8,825 nucleotides of DNA, taken from NCBI GenBank assembly GCA_049324315.1, contig JBMOKU010000031.1, positions 1 through 8,825 of the forward strand, written 5' to 3'. This document shows, one piece after another, positions 1 through 6,697 of this stretch (position 1 is the first letter of the stretch; every line of letters begins with the position of its first letter). This stretch comes from JBMOKU01 sp049324315. GTDB taxonomy: Bacteria > Bacillota > Clostridia > Peptostreptococcales > Thermotaleaceae. The translations under genes and the position numbers were made by a program. Under the pieces are notes generated by a model that saw only the letters and a program-made list of their open reading frames with translations, was not told the DNA's origin and did no database searches.

Positions 1-41
1 AATCCATGTAAAGTATTTACTTCAACAAACTTTCTACCCAT
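1..41 (-). CDS. N-terminal start of an unidentified gene, cut by the left window edge
   Basis: An ATG read on the minus strand from position 41 is preceded by a very good ribosome binding site (AAGGAGGGG on the minus strand, about 57 to 49) at normal spacing. It opens the reading frame MGRKFVEVNTLHG, which runs out of the window. Thirteen residues are too few to name a family. The gene is divergent from the serine hydrolase at 172, and the two share the intergenic region 42-171. The call rests on the ribosome binding site plus a matching minus-strand promoter, not on protein similarity. Confidence 0.5.
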   Translation of the reverse strand, partial: MGRKFVEVNTLHG

Positions 42-83
42 GTGTAACCCCTCCTTAATTATATTCTAAAGAAATCTAGGTGG

Positions 84-111
84 ATTATACACATGTAAAA
101 TTTAACTGTAA
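84..111 (-). promoter_or_regulatory. Probable promoter of the left-edge minus-strand gene
   Basis: On the minus strand, TATAAT (positions 89-84) lies 16 bases downstream of TTACAG (111-106). It is about 40 bases upstream of the minus-strand ATG at 41. The -10 is a perfect consensus; the -35 is weaker. A second possible minus-strand pair (TTGAAT, 17 bases, TATAGA) lies further upstream, near 150-121. Confidence 0.4.
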
Positions 112-127
112 GATTCCAGATCTATAT

Positions 128-136
128 TGGTATGAT
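128..136 (+). promoter_or_regulatory. Extended -10 promoter element for the serine hydrolase
   Basis: TGG directly before TATGAT (131-136) makes an extended -10 element 35 bases before the ATG at 172. No good -35 is seen at 16 to 18 bases spacing, which fits an extended -10 promoter. It overlaps the upstream part of the divergent minus-strand promoter region. Confidence 0.35.
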
Positions 137-171
137 ATTTTAAATTCAATGCTTATGCAGGAGGTGAATTC

Positions 172-1350
172 ATGGATAGCCTAATCCATGGTTATATTGA
201 TGAAGGCTTCGAGAGGGTTAGAACAGCCTTTGAAAATAATTTCAGATTAAATTTAGAATATGGTGCGGCGTGTACTATTTACTATAAAGGAAAAAAGGTA
301 GTTGATTTATGGGGAGGGTATTCGGATTTCAAAGCAAGAATACCTTGGAGGGAGGATACAATTGTACCTGTATTTTCAACAACAAAAGGGATTTCTTCAC
401 TTGCAATTGCCCATGCTGTTTCAAATAAATATTTCAGCTATGATGATAAGGTGGCGGATATTTGGGAGGCCTTTGCTCAAAACGGAAAAGAAGATATAAC
501 CATTCGCCAATTATTATCCCACCAGGCAGGTTTGTGTGCATTGGATAGAATGATTGATGAAAAAATTATTGAGAACGCAGAAATTCTATCGGAATTGCTG
601 GCAGTACAGAAGCCCGAGTGGACCCCTGGAGATAAGCAAGGATATCATTGTTGGAATTTAGGATGGTATCAAAGTGAACTTATAAGGAAAAGTGATCCGC
701 AAAAAAGGACGCTAGGTCGGTATTTTAAACAAGAAATTGCTGATGTTTTAGGTTTGGATTTTTATATAGGGCTTCCGGATAATATAGATACTGAAAAGAT
801 TGCTACATTAAAATCCTTTAGTAAAGCATTAATGCCAATTAAAATGCCATTAGGATTGGTACTGTCTTTTTTTAATCCTAAATCAATTGTATCAAGGACT
901 ATGGGAAATCCTAAATTTCTACTTAACCATCATAATTTGAACGATAGAAAATATCAAAAATTAGAAATCGGTTCCGGAAATGGTATTGGTAATGCAAGAA
1001 GTATTGCAAAATTTTATAATGAGTTTGTTACAGGAGGCAAGAATTTAAATATTTCACAAAGTGTGCTGCAGGCGTTAGAAGAAAAACCAGTATTACCTAG
1101 AATTGATGCAAGAGATTTAGTTCTTCATCTTGACATACCTTTCTCTCTGGGCTTTATGAAACCCTGTAAGACTTTACCATTCGGCTCTAGCGACAGAGCA
1201 TACGGTTTTTGGGGAGCTGGCGGTTCAAGTGGGTTTGCAGATCCGGAAACGGAGGTTGCTTATTCATATGTGATGAACAAGATGGGCGGAGAAATGTTCA
1301 GCGACCCTAGAGAAAAGTCCATTAGAGATGCATTTTACAACTGTATATAA
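172..1350 (+). CDS. EstB-like serine hydrolase (beta-lactamase-related, class C fold)
   Basis: A 392-residue protein of the beta-lactamase/transpeptidase-like superfamily (Pfam PF00144 type), in the EstB-like esterase branch. The nucleophile motif S-x-x-K is STTK at residues 69-72. The second motif is in PGDKQGYHCWNLGW (about 152-165), with Tyr158 in the place of the catalytic Tyr. The C-terminal block GAGGSSGFADPETEVAYSYV (about 349-368) matches the glycine-rich end typical of this branch. Members usually cleave short-chain esters or related amides; the true substrate cannot be read from sequence. No signal peptide is visible, so it is probably cytoplasmic. The start is fixed by AGGAGGTGA (159-167), 4 bases before the ATG. 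The length is normal and the frame is unbroken. It looks monocistronic: the next sequence downstream is a dead regulator fragment. Confidence 0.88.
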   Translation: MDSLIHGYIDEGFERVRTAFENNFRLNLEYGAACTIYYKGKKVVDLWGGYSDFKARIPWREDTIVPVFSTTKGISSLAIAHAVSNKYFSYDDKVADIWEAFAQNGKEDITIRQLLSHQAGLCALDRMIDEKIIENAEILSELLAVQKPEWTPGDKQGYHCWNLGWYQSELIRKSDPQKRTLGRYFKQEIADVLGLDFYIGLPDNIDTEKIATLKSFSKALMPIKMPLGLVLSFFNPKSIVSRTMGNPKFLLNHHNLNDRKYQKLEIGSGNGIGNARSIAKFYNEFVTGGKNLNISQSVLQALEEKPVLPRIDARDLVLHLDIPFSLGFMKPCKTLPFGSSDRAYGFWGAGGSSGFADPETEVAYSYVMNKMGGEMFSDPREKSIRDAFYNCI

Positions 1351-1381
1351 TGTATAAAATTTGCAGCAGGTAAATTGACAG

Positions 1382-1585
1382 GTAGTTTTTGAAAGGATTA
1401 GTGAGAAATGTTTCTAGATGTTGAAACGATGGAAGTTTTATTGTAACTGCAATTTTTCCTGAGGACGAGTGGGTTTATGGATATGTGCTGTCATATGGCA
1501 ATTATGTAGAGGTTTTAGAACCATTTCATATTCGGGAAATTATAATAGGAAAAATGAAAGATTCCTTGAACAAATGTCACAAGGA
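1382..1585 (+). pseudogene. Remnant of a YafY-type WYL-domain transcriptional regulator (C-terminal part only)
   Basis: Reading from 1425, the frame gives NDGSFIVTAIFPEDEWVYGY and then LSYGNYVEVLEP and IREIIIGKMKDSL. This is the usual C-terminal part (WYL plus its C-terminal extension) of helix-turn-helix regulators of the YafY/DeoR-like group. The frame is closed upstream by TGA at 1422-1424. A neighbouring frame before it reads VVFERISEKCF, which fits the segment expected just upstream, so a frameshift plus stop separates the two. The HTH and most of the WYL domain are absent. After about 1575 the similarity ends and the frame drifts through unrelated sequence to a stop at 1719-1721. A GTG at 1485 could start a short peptide but has no ribosome binding site. 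I see a dead 3' fragment, not a gene. Confidence 0.65.
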
Positions 1586-1586
1586 A
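1562..1586. repeat. Hairpin-forming inverted repeat at the end of the WYL remnant, with TCACAAGG direct repeats
   Basis: TTCCTTG (1562-1568) pairs with CAAGGAA (1580-1586) over an 11-base loop. The octamer TCACAAGG occurs at 1577-1584 and again at 1590-1597, where it continues as GGACGG. This wording resembles REP-like elements near REP-associated Y1 transposases in some Firmicutes, from memory. No T-run follows, so it is not an obvious terminator. Confidence 0.3.
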
Positions 1587-1936
1587 ATATCACAAGGGAC
1601 GGGGTTACTCGACCAATACACTGAATTGTCTATAATCCCGTCTCCTCAACCGCCCCATTATAGACGGGTCCGGATAGATATTATGATAAATAACTACACC
1701 GTTTTAAATCTAAAAACCTAAATAAAAGACGAGGGGACGTTTTCGTTTATCGCTGCATGAAGAAAATTTTCGAATAAGTACATCTGGATCACGTACACAA
1801 CGCATCGTGAAGTCGTCGCGAAGTTAGAGAGGCTGAAAGATTGATGAATCAAGGGATTGAGGGACTTGGGTGTATTAAATAACCCTTGTGTATGCAAAAA
1901 AGAAGCACTATAGTCGGGAGCTGTTGTTGGTAAGAG
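1586..1936. other. Stretch without an intact gene; repeat-like debris
   Basis: No ORF here has both a ribosome binding site and recognisable protein similarity. Visible structure: an inverted repeat CCCGTCT (1637-1643) / AGACGGG (1662-1668) with an 18-base loop; a second G-rich run, GAGGGGACG, near 1731-1739 like the one near 1594-1604; and a short plus-strand stretch around 1773-1842 reading TTHREVVAKLERLKD before TGA, which I cannot assign. The region ends in the terminator at 1937. Confidence 0.4.
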
Positions 1937-1972
1937 GCGGTTGCATATGAGAAGGATGCGACCGCTTTTTTT
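1937..1972 (+). terminator. Strong rho-independent terminator
   Basis: GCGGTTGCAT (1937-1946) pairs along all 10 bases, with one G-U wobble, with ATGCGACCGC (1956-1965). The loop has 9 bases, and a run of seven T follows (1966-1972). Its direction is plus strand. The nearest recognisable coding sequence upstream is the dead WYL fragment ending about 350 bases before, so the RNA it ends is unknown: a remnant operon, an unrecognised small RNA, or read-through from the serine hydrolase. Confidence 0.8.
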
Positions 1973-2015
1973 AGCGGGTTACCGCATTCTATTTACTATA
2001 ATAAATTTGAACTAC

Positions 2016-2043
2016 TTGAAAAATTTGGTTTTTGCCATATAAT
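2016..2043 (+). promoter_or_regulatory. Promoter of the DUF4143 ATPase pseudogene
   Basis: TTGAAA (2016-2021), a 16-base spacer and a perfect TATAAT (2038-2043) lie 62 bases before the TTG start at 2105. The promoter looks undamaged although the gene it serves is dead. Confidence 0.6.
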
Positions 2044-2053
2044 TAAGTGGATA

Positions 2054-2075
2054 TTATGTGGTTAAAATCACATAA
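2054..2075. promoter_or_regulatory. Palindromic operator candidate (CRP/FNR-like) over the transcription start
   Basis: TTATGTG (2054-2060) and CACATAA (2069-2075) form a perfect 7-base inverted repeat around 8 bases. Its core TGTGG-N6-TCACA differs by one base from the classical CRP half-site pattern TGTGA-N6-TCACA. It starts 11 bases after the TATAAT, so a bound protein would cover the initiation site and most likely repress. The true regulator is not known. Confidence 0.4.
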
Positions 2076-2104
2076 AATAGACTTAATAACGGGGAGTGAT
2101 TATT

Positions 2105-3430
2105 TTGAAGAGATTGATTATCGATGATTTGCAACGATGGAAACAATCAAAATACAGAAAACCGTTGATACTAAAAGGAGTTCGCCATGTTGGGAAAACA
2201 TGGATATTAAACGAATTTGGCAGACAATATTATGATAACATTGCATACTTTAACTTTGATGAGTAGGAAGAATTAGTGTCTTTTTTTGAAACGACCAAAG
2301 ATGTGAAAAGAATTTTGCAAAACTTAACGATGGTGAATGGATCACCAATTTTGCCGGAAAAGACTTTGGTTATATTTGATGAGATACAGGAGTGTAACAA
2401 GGCGCTCAACACACTAAAATATTTCTGCGAGAAGGCGCCGGAATACCATATAGCCTGTGCAGGTTCGCTGTTAGGAATTGCCCTGTCCAAGTAGTCATCA
2501 TTTCCTGTAGGTAAAGTTGACTTTATGATGATCTATCCAATGAGCTTTACTGAATTTTTAATAGCCAACGGTGATGAGAATTTAGTGGATTACATGAGAA
2601 GTGTTAATGTAATTGAACCGATACCGGAGATATTTTTTAACAAATTACATGAGAAGCTTAAAATGTATTTTGTAACCGGGGGTATGCCGGAAGCTGTCCG
2701 CTCGTGGACGGAAGAAAGAGATACAGGACTTGTTCAGACAGCATTAAAAAACATTTTAAATGCCTATGAGCTTGATTTTTCCAAACATGCCGAAATAAAA
2801 GATATTGCAAAGCTGGGCTTGATATGGAATTCCATTCCTTCGCAACTGGCAAGAGAAATAAGAAATTTTTTATAGTGCTGTAAAAGAAGGCGCAAGGGCA
2901 AGAGAGTATGAAGATGCATTGACCTGGCTGTGTAATGCAGATATGGCATACAAGATATATAAAAGTACAAAACCCGGACTCCCGATGTCTGCATATGATG
3001 ACCTGACAGCTTTTAAATTATATGCCGTTGATACCGGATTGTTGCGTAGATTGGCGCTTCTTGACCCTATTGCATTCAATGAGGGTAACCGTCTGTTTAC
3101 CGAATTTAAAGGCGCGTTGACTGAAAACTTTGTATTGCAAGGTTTAGCAGATAAATATGAAGCAATACCGAGATACTGGACATCAGGAGGTCAGGCTGAA
3201 GTTGATTTTATTATCCAGCGGGGTAATGACATTATTCCGGTCGAAGTAAAAGCTGACAAAAATGTTAGCAGTAGAACCTTACTTTATATGGGCAAAAATA
3301 TGAAGCTGAAACAAAAATACGTTTAAGGTTTTCACTTAAGAATCTGAAACAAGACGGAGACCTGTTAAATATCCCGCTTTTTATGATTGATCATGTAGAT
3401 AAGCTTATAGAATTGGGATTGAAAGAATAG
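2105..3430 (+). pseudogene. Broken AAA-type ATPase with DUF4143 domain (two in-frame TAG, two frameshifts)
   Basis: The original gene spans 441 codons plus stop, normal for the AAA_14/DUF4143 family. TTG at 2105 follows GGGGAG (2091-2096). Seen in order: Walker A GVRHVGKT (codons 25-32), Walker B LVIFDE (88-93), the sensor block CAGSLLGIAL, then DUF4143 with YPMSFTEFL, TGGMPEAV and the nuclease-fold-like VDFIIQRGNDIIPVEVKADK. Lesions: TAG at 2264-2266 (codon 54), TAG at 2492-2494 (codon 130), a net +1 shift near 2855-2875, and a return to the original frame near 3291-3298 in an A-run. The final segment reads FSLKNLKQDGDLLNIPLFM and ends with TAG at 3428-3430. Family members are often called toxin-antitoxin- or defence-linked ATPases, but their role is poorly known. 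The domains remain recognisable end to end, so inactivation looks fairly recent. Confidence 0.88.
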
Positions 3431-3456
3431 GGATCTGATAAAAGGAAGGTGGTTCT

Positions 3457-3618
3457 ATGCCGACACTGGATATTATGGAAATACCAAAGCCTAAGAACTG
3501 GCAGGACTTTGAACGATTGGTCGAAAGCTATGCTGTTTATGCAAATAATAACAAGAATCCTGTTATCGGTAATAACATTACAATCAAAACCCCTAAAAAG
3601 CTTTCTATTTTCATTTAA
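3457..3618 (+). pseudogene. Truncated N-terminus resembling restriction-endonuclease/STAND-type proteins (53 codons)
   Basis: An ATG at 3457, with GGAAGGTGG just upstream, opens a 53-codon frame that ends with TAA at 3616-3618. Its first part, LDIMEIPKPKNWQDFERLV, resembles the opening of large proteins with an N-terminal PD-(D/E)XK nuclease-like domain, often defence STAND/NACHT-type proteins, which typically begin with a 'IP-P-NW-DFE-L' pattern. After about residue 25 the likeness stops and the sequence becomes Asn/Lys-rich and uninformative, as after a deletion junction. The resemblance is from memory and rests on about 20 residues. It follows the dead ATPase by 26 bases, so the two may once have been co-transcribed. 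It could instead be a genuine small protein. Confidence 0.45.
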
Positions 3619-3805
3619 GAAATAAGCTTAGCCAGCTGCTTATAAAAGGATGTACCTTGGTATCGGGTTAGCGTCTTTAAGGTTTACTTCTTTGAAGAGT
3701 GAATACCTCCCAATTTAATTATAACATGTAAAAAATTGTAAATCCAGACTATTTGTTTTCATTTGCTATTGCTATAATGAAATAGCACGTTTTATAAACA
3801 ACCTC
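3619..3805. other. Intergenic stretch without a gene
   Basis: No supported coding sequence is seen. It holds a weak hairpin, ATAAGC (3622-3627) / GCTTAT (3638-3643), without a T-run, and an AT-rich segment ending in a candidate promoter/operator at 3764-3787. Confidence 0.4.
3764..3787 (+). promoter_or_regulatory. TATAAT inside a 7-base inverted repeat (promoter/operator candidate)
   Basis: TGCTATT (3764-3770) and AATAGCA (3781-3787) form a perfect inverted repeat around a 10-base centre that contains TATAAT (3773-3778). No good -35 lies at 16 to 18 bases; TTTGTT at 3752-3757 is at 15. It is about 170 bases before rph, so if used it would give rph a long leader. A repressor bound here would mask the -10. 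Confidence 0.3.
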
Positions 3806-3808
3806 TAG

Positions 3809-3946
3809 AAAAAAATTGACGGGGTATATAGAATATTTGCAAAAGGTACATTATAGATAGGCTAGTACAATACTCCGGTAAATCGTTTTAGCCCGAAGGA
3901 TGTTATCAAAATTATCAAAGAAGGAATTGCCAAAGGAGGGAAATGT
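3809..3946 (+). pseudogene. Possible dead tail of a TetR-type regulator, in frame with rph
   Basis: In the same frame as the rph start, the leader reads KKIDGVYRIFAKGTL, then TAG (3854-3856), two codons and TAG (3863-3865), then RFSPKDVIKIIKEGIAKGGK up to the rph ATG. The last block looks like the C-terminal helix common in TetR-family repressors. No start codon or HTH region remains. If correct, the original repressor gene ended at or just before rph, and its 3' end now serves as the rph leader. The evidence is short and the call is tentative; chance coding in an AT-rich leader is the alternative. Confidence 0.3.
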
Positions 3947-6562
3947 ATGAGTTCATATGTGCTTGGTTTTCAGGACATTGACAAAACAAAACTCATGGTT
4001 GCTGGAGGTAAAGGCGCGAACCTTGGGGAACTTTTCAAAATTGAGGGAATACATGTACCGGATGGCTTTTGTATTTCTACTGAAGCCTTTAAAAGAATCA
4101 TTGGGGAAACGTCGTCGATTAACGAATTACTTGATCAGTTATTGCTTCTAAAGGTGGAAGACCGGGATAAAATCGGTGAACTTAGCGGTGAGATTCGCAG
4201 GGTCATCGAAGGGATAGCCATCCCTGAAGATATTCATGAAGACATCACTCGCTTCCTCTCCAGGCTTGGTGAAAAAAATGCCTATGCAGTACGATCCAGC
4301 GCAACTGCAGAGGATTTACCGACGGCCTCCTTTGCAGGCCAGCAGGATACGTATTTGAACATTATCGGAAAGGAGGCAATCCTAAAGCACATCAGTAAGT
4401 GCTGGGCGTCTCTGTTTACCGACCGTGCGGTAACCTACCGCATGCAAAACGGATTCGACCACCGTAAAGTCCACCTGTCAGTGGTTGTTCAGAAGATGGC
4501 CTTTCCGCAGGCAGCAGGGATTTTGTTTACTGCCGATCCCGTCACTTCTAATAGGAAGGTGTTATCTATTGATGCCAGCTTCGGACTTGGTGATGCCTTG
4601 GTCTCCGGCCTGGTGAATGCTGATACCTATAAAGTGCGTAACTGCAAGATTATCGATAAGAAGATATCCACCAAGAAGCTGGCTATTTATGCCTTAGAAG
4701 GTGGCGGTACGAAAGAACATGAGATTGAGCCTGAGCAGCAGAATAGGCAATCGCTGACGGATGAGCAGATTTTGCAGCTTGAGCGCATGGGCAGAAAGAT
4801 CGAAGAACATTTCGGTTGTCCCCAGGACAGCGAATGGTGTTTGGTTGATGATACATTTTATATTGTCCAGAGTCGGCCAATCACTACTTTATACCCGATC
4901 CCTGAAGCGAACGATGAAGAAAATCACGTTTATGTATCTGTCGGGCATCAACAAATGATGACCGACCCCATGAAACCATTGGGAATCTCTTTTTTCCTGT
5001 TAACGACTCGTGCACCCATGCGTAAAGCTGGTGGAAGGTTGTTTGTTGATATCACACATAATCTGGCGTCACCTGACAGCAGAGAAACTATATTAGATAC
5101 CATGGGACAACACGATCCGCTTATGAAAGACGCACTCATGACCATCATAGAGCGAAGTGATTTTATAAAATCGTTACCAAATGATAAGAAAGAACAGAGT
5201 CCCAGTAAAAGCAATAAAGGTATGTCGTCTGCGGGTTTTCAAGCACAAATCGAAAACGATCCGACAATCGTTTCTGATTTGATTAAGAGTAGTCAAACAT
5301 CGATAGAAGAGTTAAAACAAAACATCCAAACGAAATCAGGACCGGATTTATTTGATTTTATCCTGGAAGATATCCAGCAACTAAAGAAGATTTTATTTGA
5401 TCCACAAAGTTCGGCTGTGTTTATGGCTGCTATAAATGCTTCATCATGGATCAATGAAAAAATGAACAAGTGGTTAGGTGAAAAAAACGTAGCAGATACG
5501 CTTTCTCAATCTGTACCAAACAATATTACTTCGGAAATGGGTCTGGCGCTAATGGATGTCGCAGATGTGATTCGTCCTTATCCGGAAGTCATTGATTATT
5601 TACAACATGTAAAAGATGATAACTTTTTGGATGAACTGGTTAAGTTTGATGGTGGGCAGGAAACCCAAGACGCTATCTATGCTTATCTTAACAAATACGG
5701 AATGCGATGTGCCGGAGAAATCGATATTACGAAACCTCGTTGGAGCGAAAAACCAACTACACTTGTCCCCATAATTCTCAGTAACATCAAAAACTTTGAG
5801 CCTAATGCCAGCAATCGGAAATTTGAGCAAGGACGACAGGAAGCTTTGAAAAAAGAACAAGAGTTATTAGAGCGATTGAAGCAATTACTGGATGGTGAAC
5901 AAAAAGCCAAAGAAACAAAACGAATGATCGATCTAATCCGGAATTTCATCGGTTATCGTGAATATCCAAAATACGGCATGGTTAATCGCTACTTCGTTTA
6001 TAAGCAGGCTTTACTGAAAGAAGCGGAACAACTCGTACAAGCCAAAGTTGTTCATGAAAAAGAAGATATATACTATCTCACTTTTGAAGAACTTCACGAA
6101 GTCGTACGCACAAATAAACTGGATTACCCGATCATCAGCAAACGAAAAGATGAGTACAAATTATATGAAAAACTAACGCCACCACGTGTTATCACCTCTG
6201 ATGGTGAAATCGTTACAGGCAAGTATAAACGAGAGAATCTCCCAGTGGACGCTATTATAGGTCTACCTGTTTCTTCCGGAGTTATAGAGGGGCGAGCACG
6301 TGTCATCTTAAACATGGAAGATGCTGATCTGGAAGATGGAGATATATTAGTCACCTCCTTTACTGACCCTAGCTGGACACCATTGTTTGTATCCATAAAA
6401 GGCTTGGTCACCGAAGTTGGTGGACTGATGACCCACGGAGCAGTTATCGCACGTGAATATGGCTTACCAGCAGTTGTCGGAGTAGAAAATGCTACCAAAC
6501 TGATAAAAGATGGGCAACGAATTCGCGTGCATGGAACAGAAGGATATGTAGAAATCCTATAA
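3947..6562 (+). CDS. rph: Rifamycin-inactivating phosphotransferase (PEP-synthase-like)
   Basis: An 871-residue, complete dikinase-like enzyme. In this family ATP, rifamycin and water give phosphorylated (inactive) rifamycin, AMP and phosphate. Domain 1 (about 1-315) is the ATP-grasp-type PEP-synthase domain: GGKGANLGEL with Lys22, AVRSSATAED with Arg116, QDSEW with Glu296, and VQSRPI with Gln308 and Arg310. Domain 2 (about 325-755) is the substrate-binding insert, opening with VSVGHQQMMTDPMKPLG, wording typical of rph rather than true PEP synthase. Domain 3 (about 770-871) is the swivelling phosphohistidine domain. Its block GGLMTHGAVIAREYGLPAVV carries His830, matching the catalytic His (825 in the Listeria enzyme). 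True PEP synthases usually have a Cys next to that His. It is cytoplasmic. The start is set by GGAGGG (3935-3940). Monocistronic by context; base composition varies along the gene (see findings). A housekeeping PEP synthase is the less likely alternative. Confidence 0.88.
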   Translation: MSSYVLGFQDIDKTKLMVAGGKGANLGELFKIEGIHVPDGFCISTEAFKRIIGETSSINELLDQLLLLKVEDRDKIGELSGEIRRVIEGIAIPEDIHEDITRFLSRLGEKNAYAVRSSATAEDLPTASFAGQQDTYLNIIGKEAILKHISKCWASLFTDRAVTYRMQNGFDHRKVHLSVVVQKMAFPQAAGILFTADPVTSNRKVLSIDASFGLGDALVSGLVNADTYKVRNCKIIDKKISTKKLAIYALEGGGTKEHEIEPEQQNRQSLTDEQILQLERMGRKIEEHFGCPQDSEWCLVDDTFYIVQSRPITTLYPIPEANDEENHVYVSVGHQQMMTDPMKPLGISFFLLTTRAPMRKAGGRLFVDITHNLASPDSRETILDTMGQHDPLMKDALMTIIERSDFIKSLPNDKKEQSPSKSNKGMSSAGFQAQIENDPTIVSDLIKSSQTSIEELKQNIQTKSGPDLFDFILEDIQQLKKILFDPQSSAVFMAAINASSWINEKMNKWLGEKNVADTLSQSVPNNITSEMGLALMDVADVIRPYPEVIDYLQHVKDDNFLDELVKFDGGQETQDAIYAYLNKYGMRCAGEIDITKPRWSEKPTTLVPIILSNIKNFEPNASNRKFEQGRQEALKKEQELLERLKQLLDGEQKAKETKRMIDLIRNFIGYREYPKYGMVNRYFVYKQALLKEAEQLVQAKVVHEKEDIYYLTFEELHEVVRTNKLDYPIISKRKDEYKLYEKLTPPRVITSDGEIVTGKYKRENLPVDAIIGLPVSSGVIEGRARVILNMEDADLEDGDILVTSFTDPSWTPLFVSIKGLVTEVGGLMTHGAVIAREYGLPAVVGVENATKLIKDGQRIRVHGTEGYVEIL

Positions 6563-6697
6563 TGGGAAAGATGTTGTCTTCCTCCTGGGGAGCTAAATAA
6601 AAGATGAAAGCTAGGAGAGTAGGTGACAGGCACCAAAGTTATCCAGTTATTGAGTAAGTATAAGTATATGCTAACAAGAACACACCATCCACTGTGA
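6563..6697. other. Intergenic stretch with a REP-like near-palindrome
   Basis: No gene is seen between the rph stop and the broken hydrolase. GGTGACAGGCACC (6622-6634) is a short imperfect palindrome (GGTG/CACC ends) of a type I recall as repeated in some Firmicutes genomes near REP-associated transposases. There is no clear terminator for rph; CTCCT (near 6582) and AGGAG (near 6613) could pair but over a long loop and without a T-run. Confidence 0.3.

Noticed and set aside
1485..1721. 78-codon ORF starting at GTG 1485
   Set aside because: It is the inner part of the WYL remnant without a ribosome binding site, followed by unrelated read-through.
2264..2494. Two in-frame TAG codons as amber recoding (for example TAG read as Gln or pyrrolysine)
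   Set aside because: The same gene has two frameshifts that recoding cannot repair, it ends in TAG itself, and nothing in the window suggests a suppressor system.
3640..3715. Minus-strand peptide-like stretch (reads FKEVNLKDANPIPRYILL)
   Set aside because: It has no start codon (a stop lies just upstream), is about 23 codons long and matches no family I know; probably chance.
3816..3844. TTGACG at 3816 as a -35 element for rph
   Set aside because: At 16 to 18 bases downstream there is no acceptable -10 (the bases are around GCAAAA); the nearest TACAAT is 44 bases further.
3750..3946. Rifamycin-associated element of the actinomycete type before rph
   Set aside because: No GC-rich 19-base palindrome of that kind is present in the leader.
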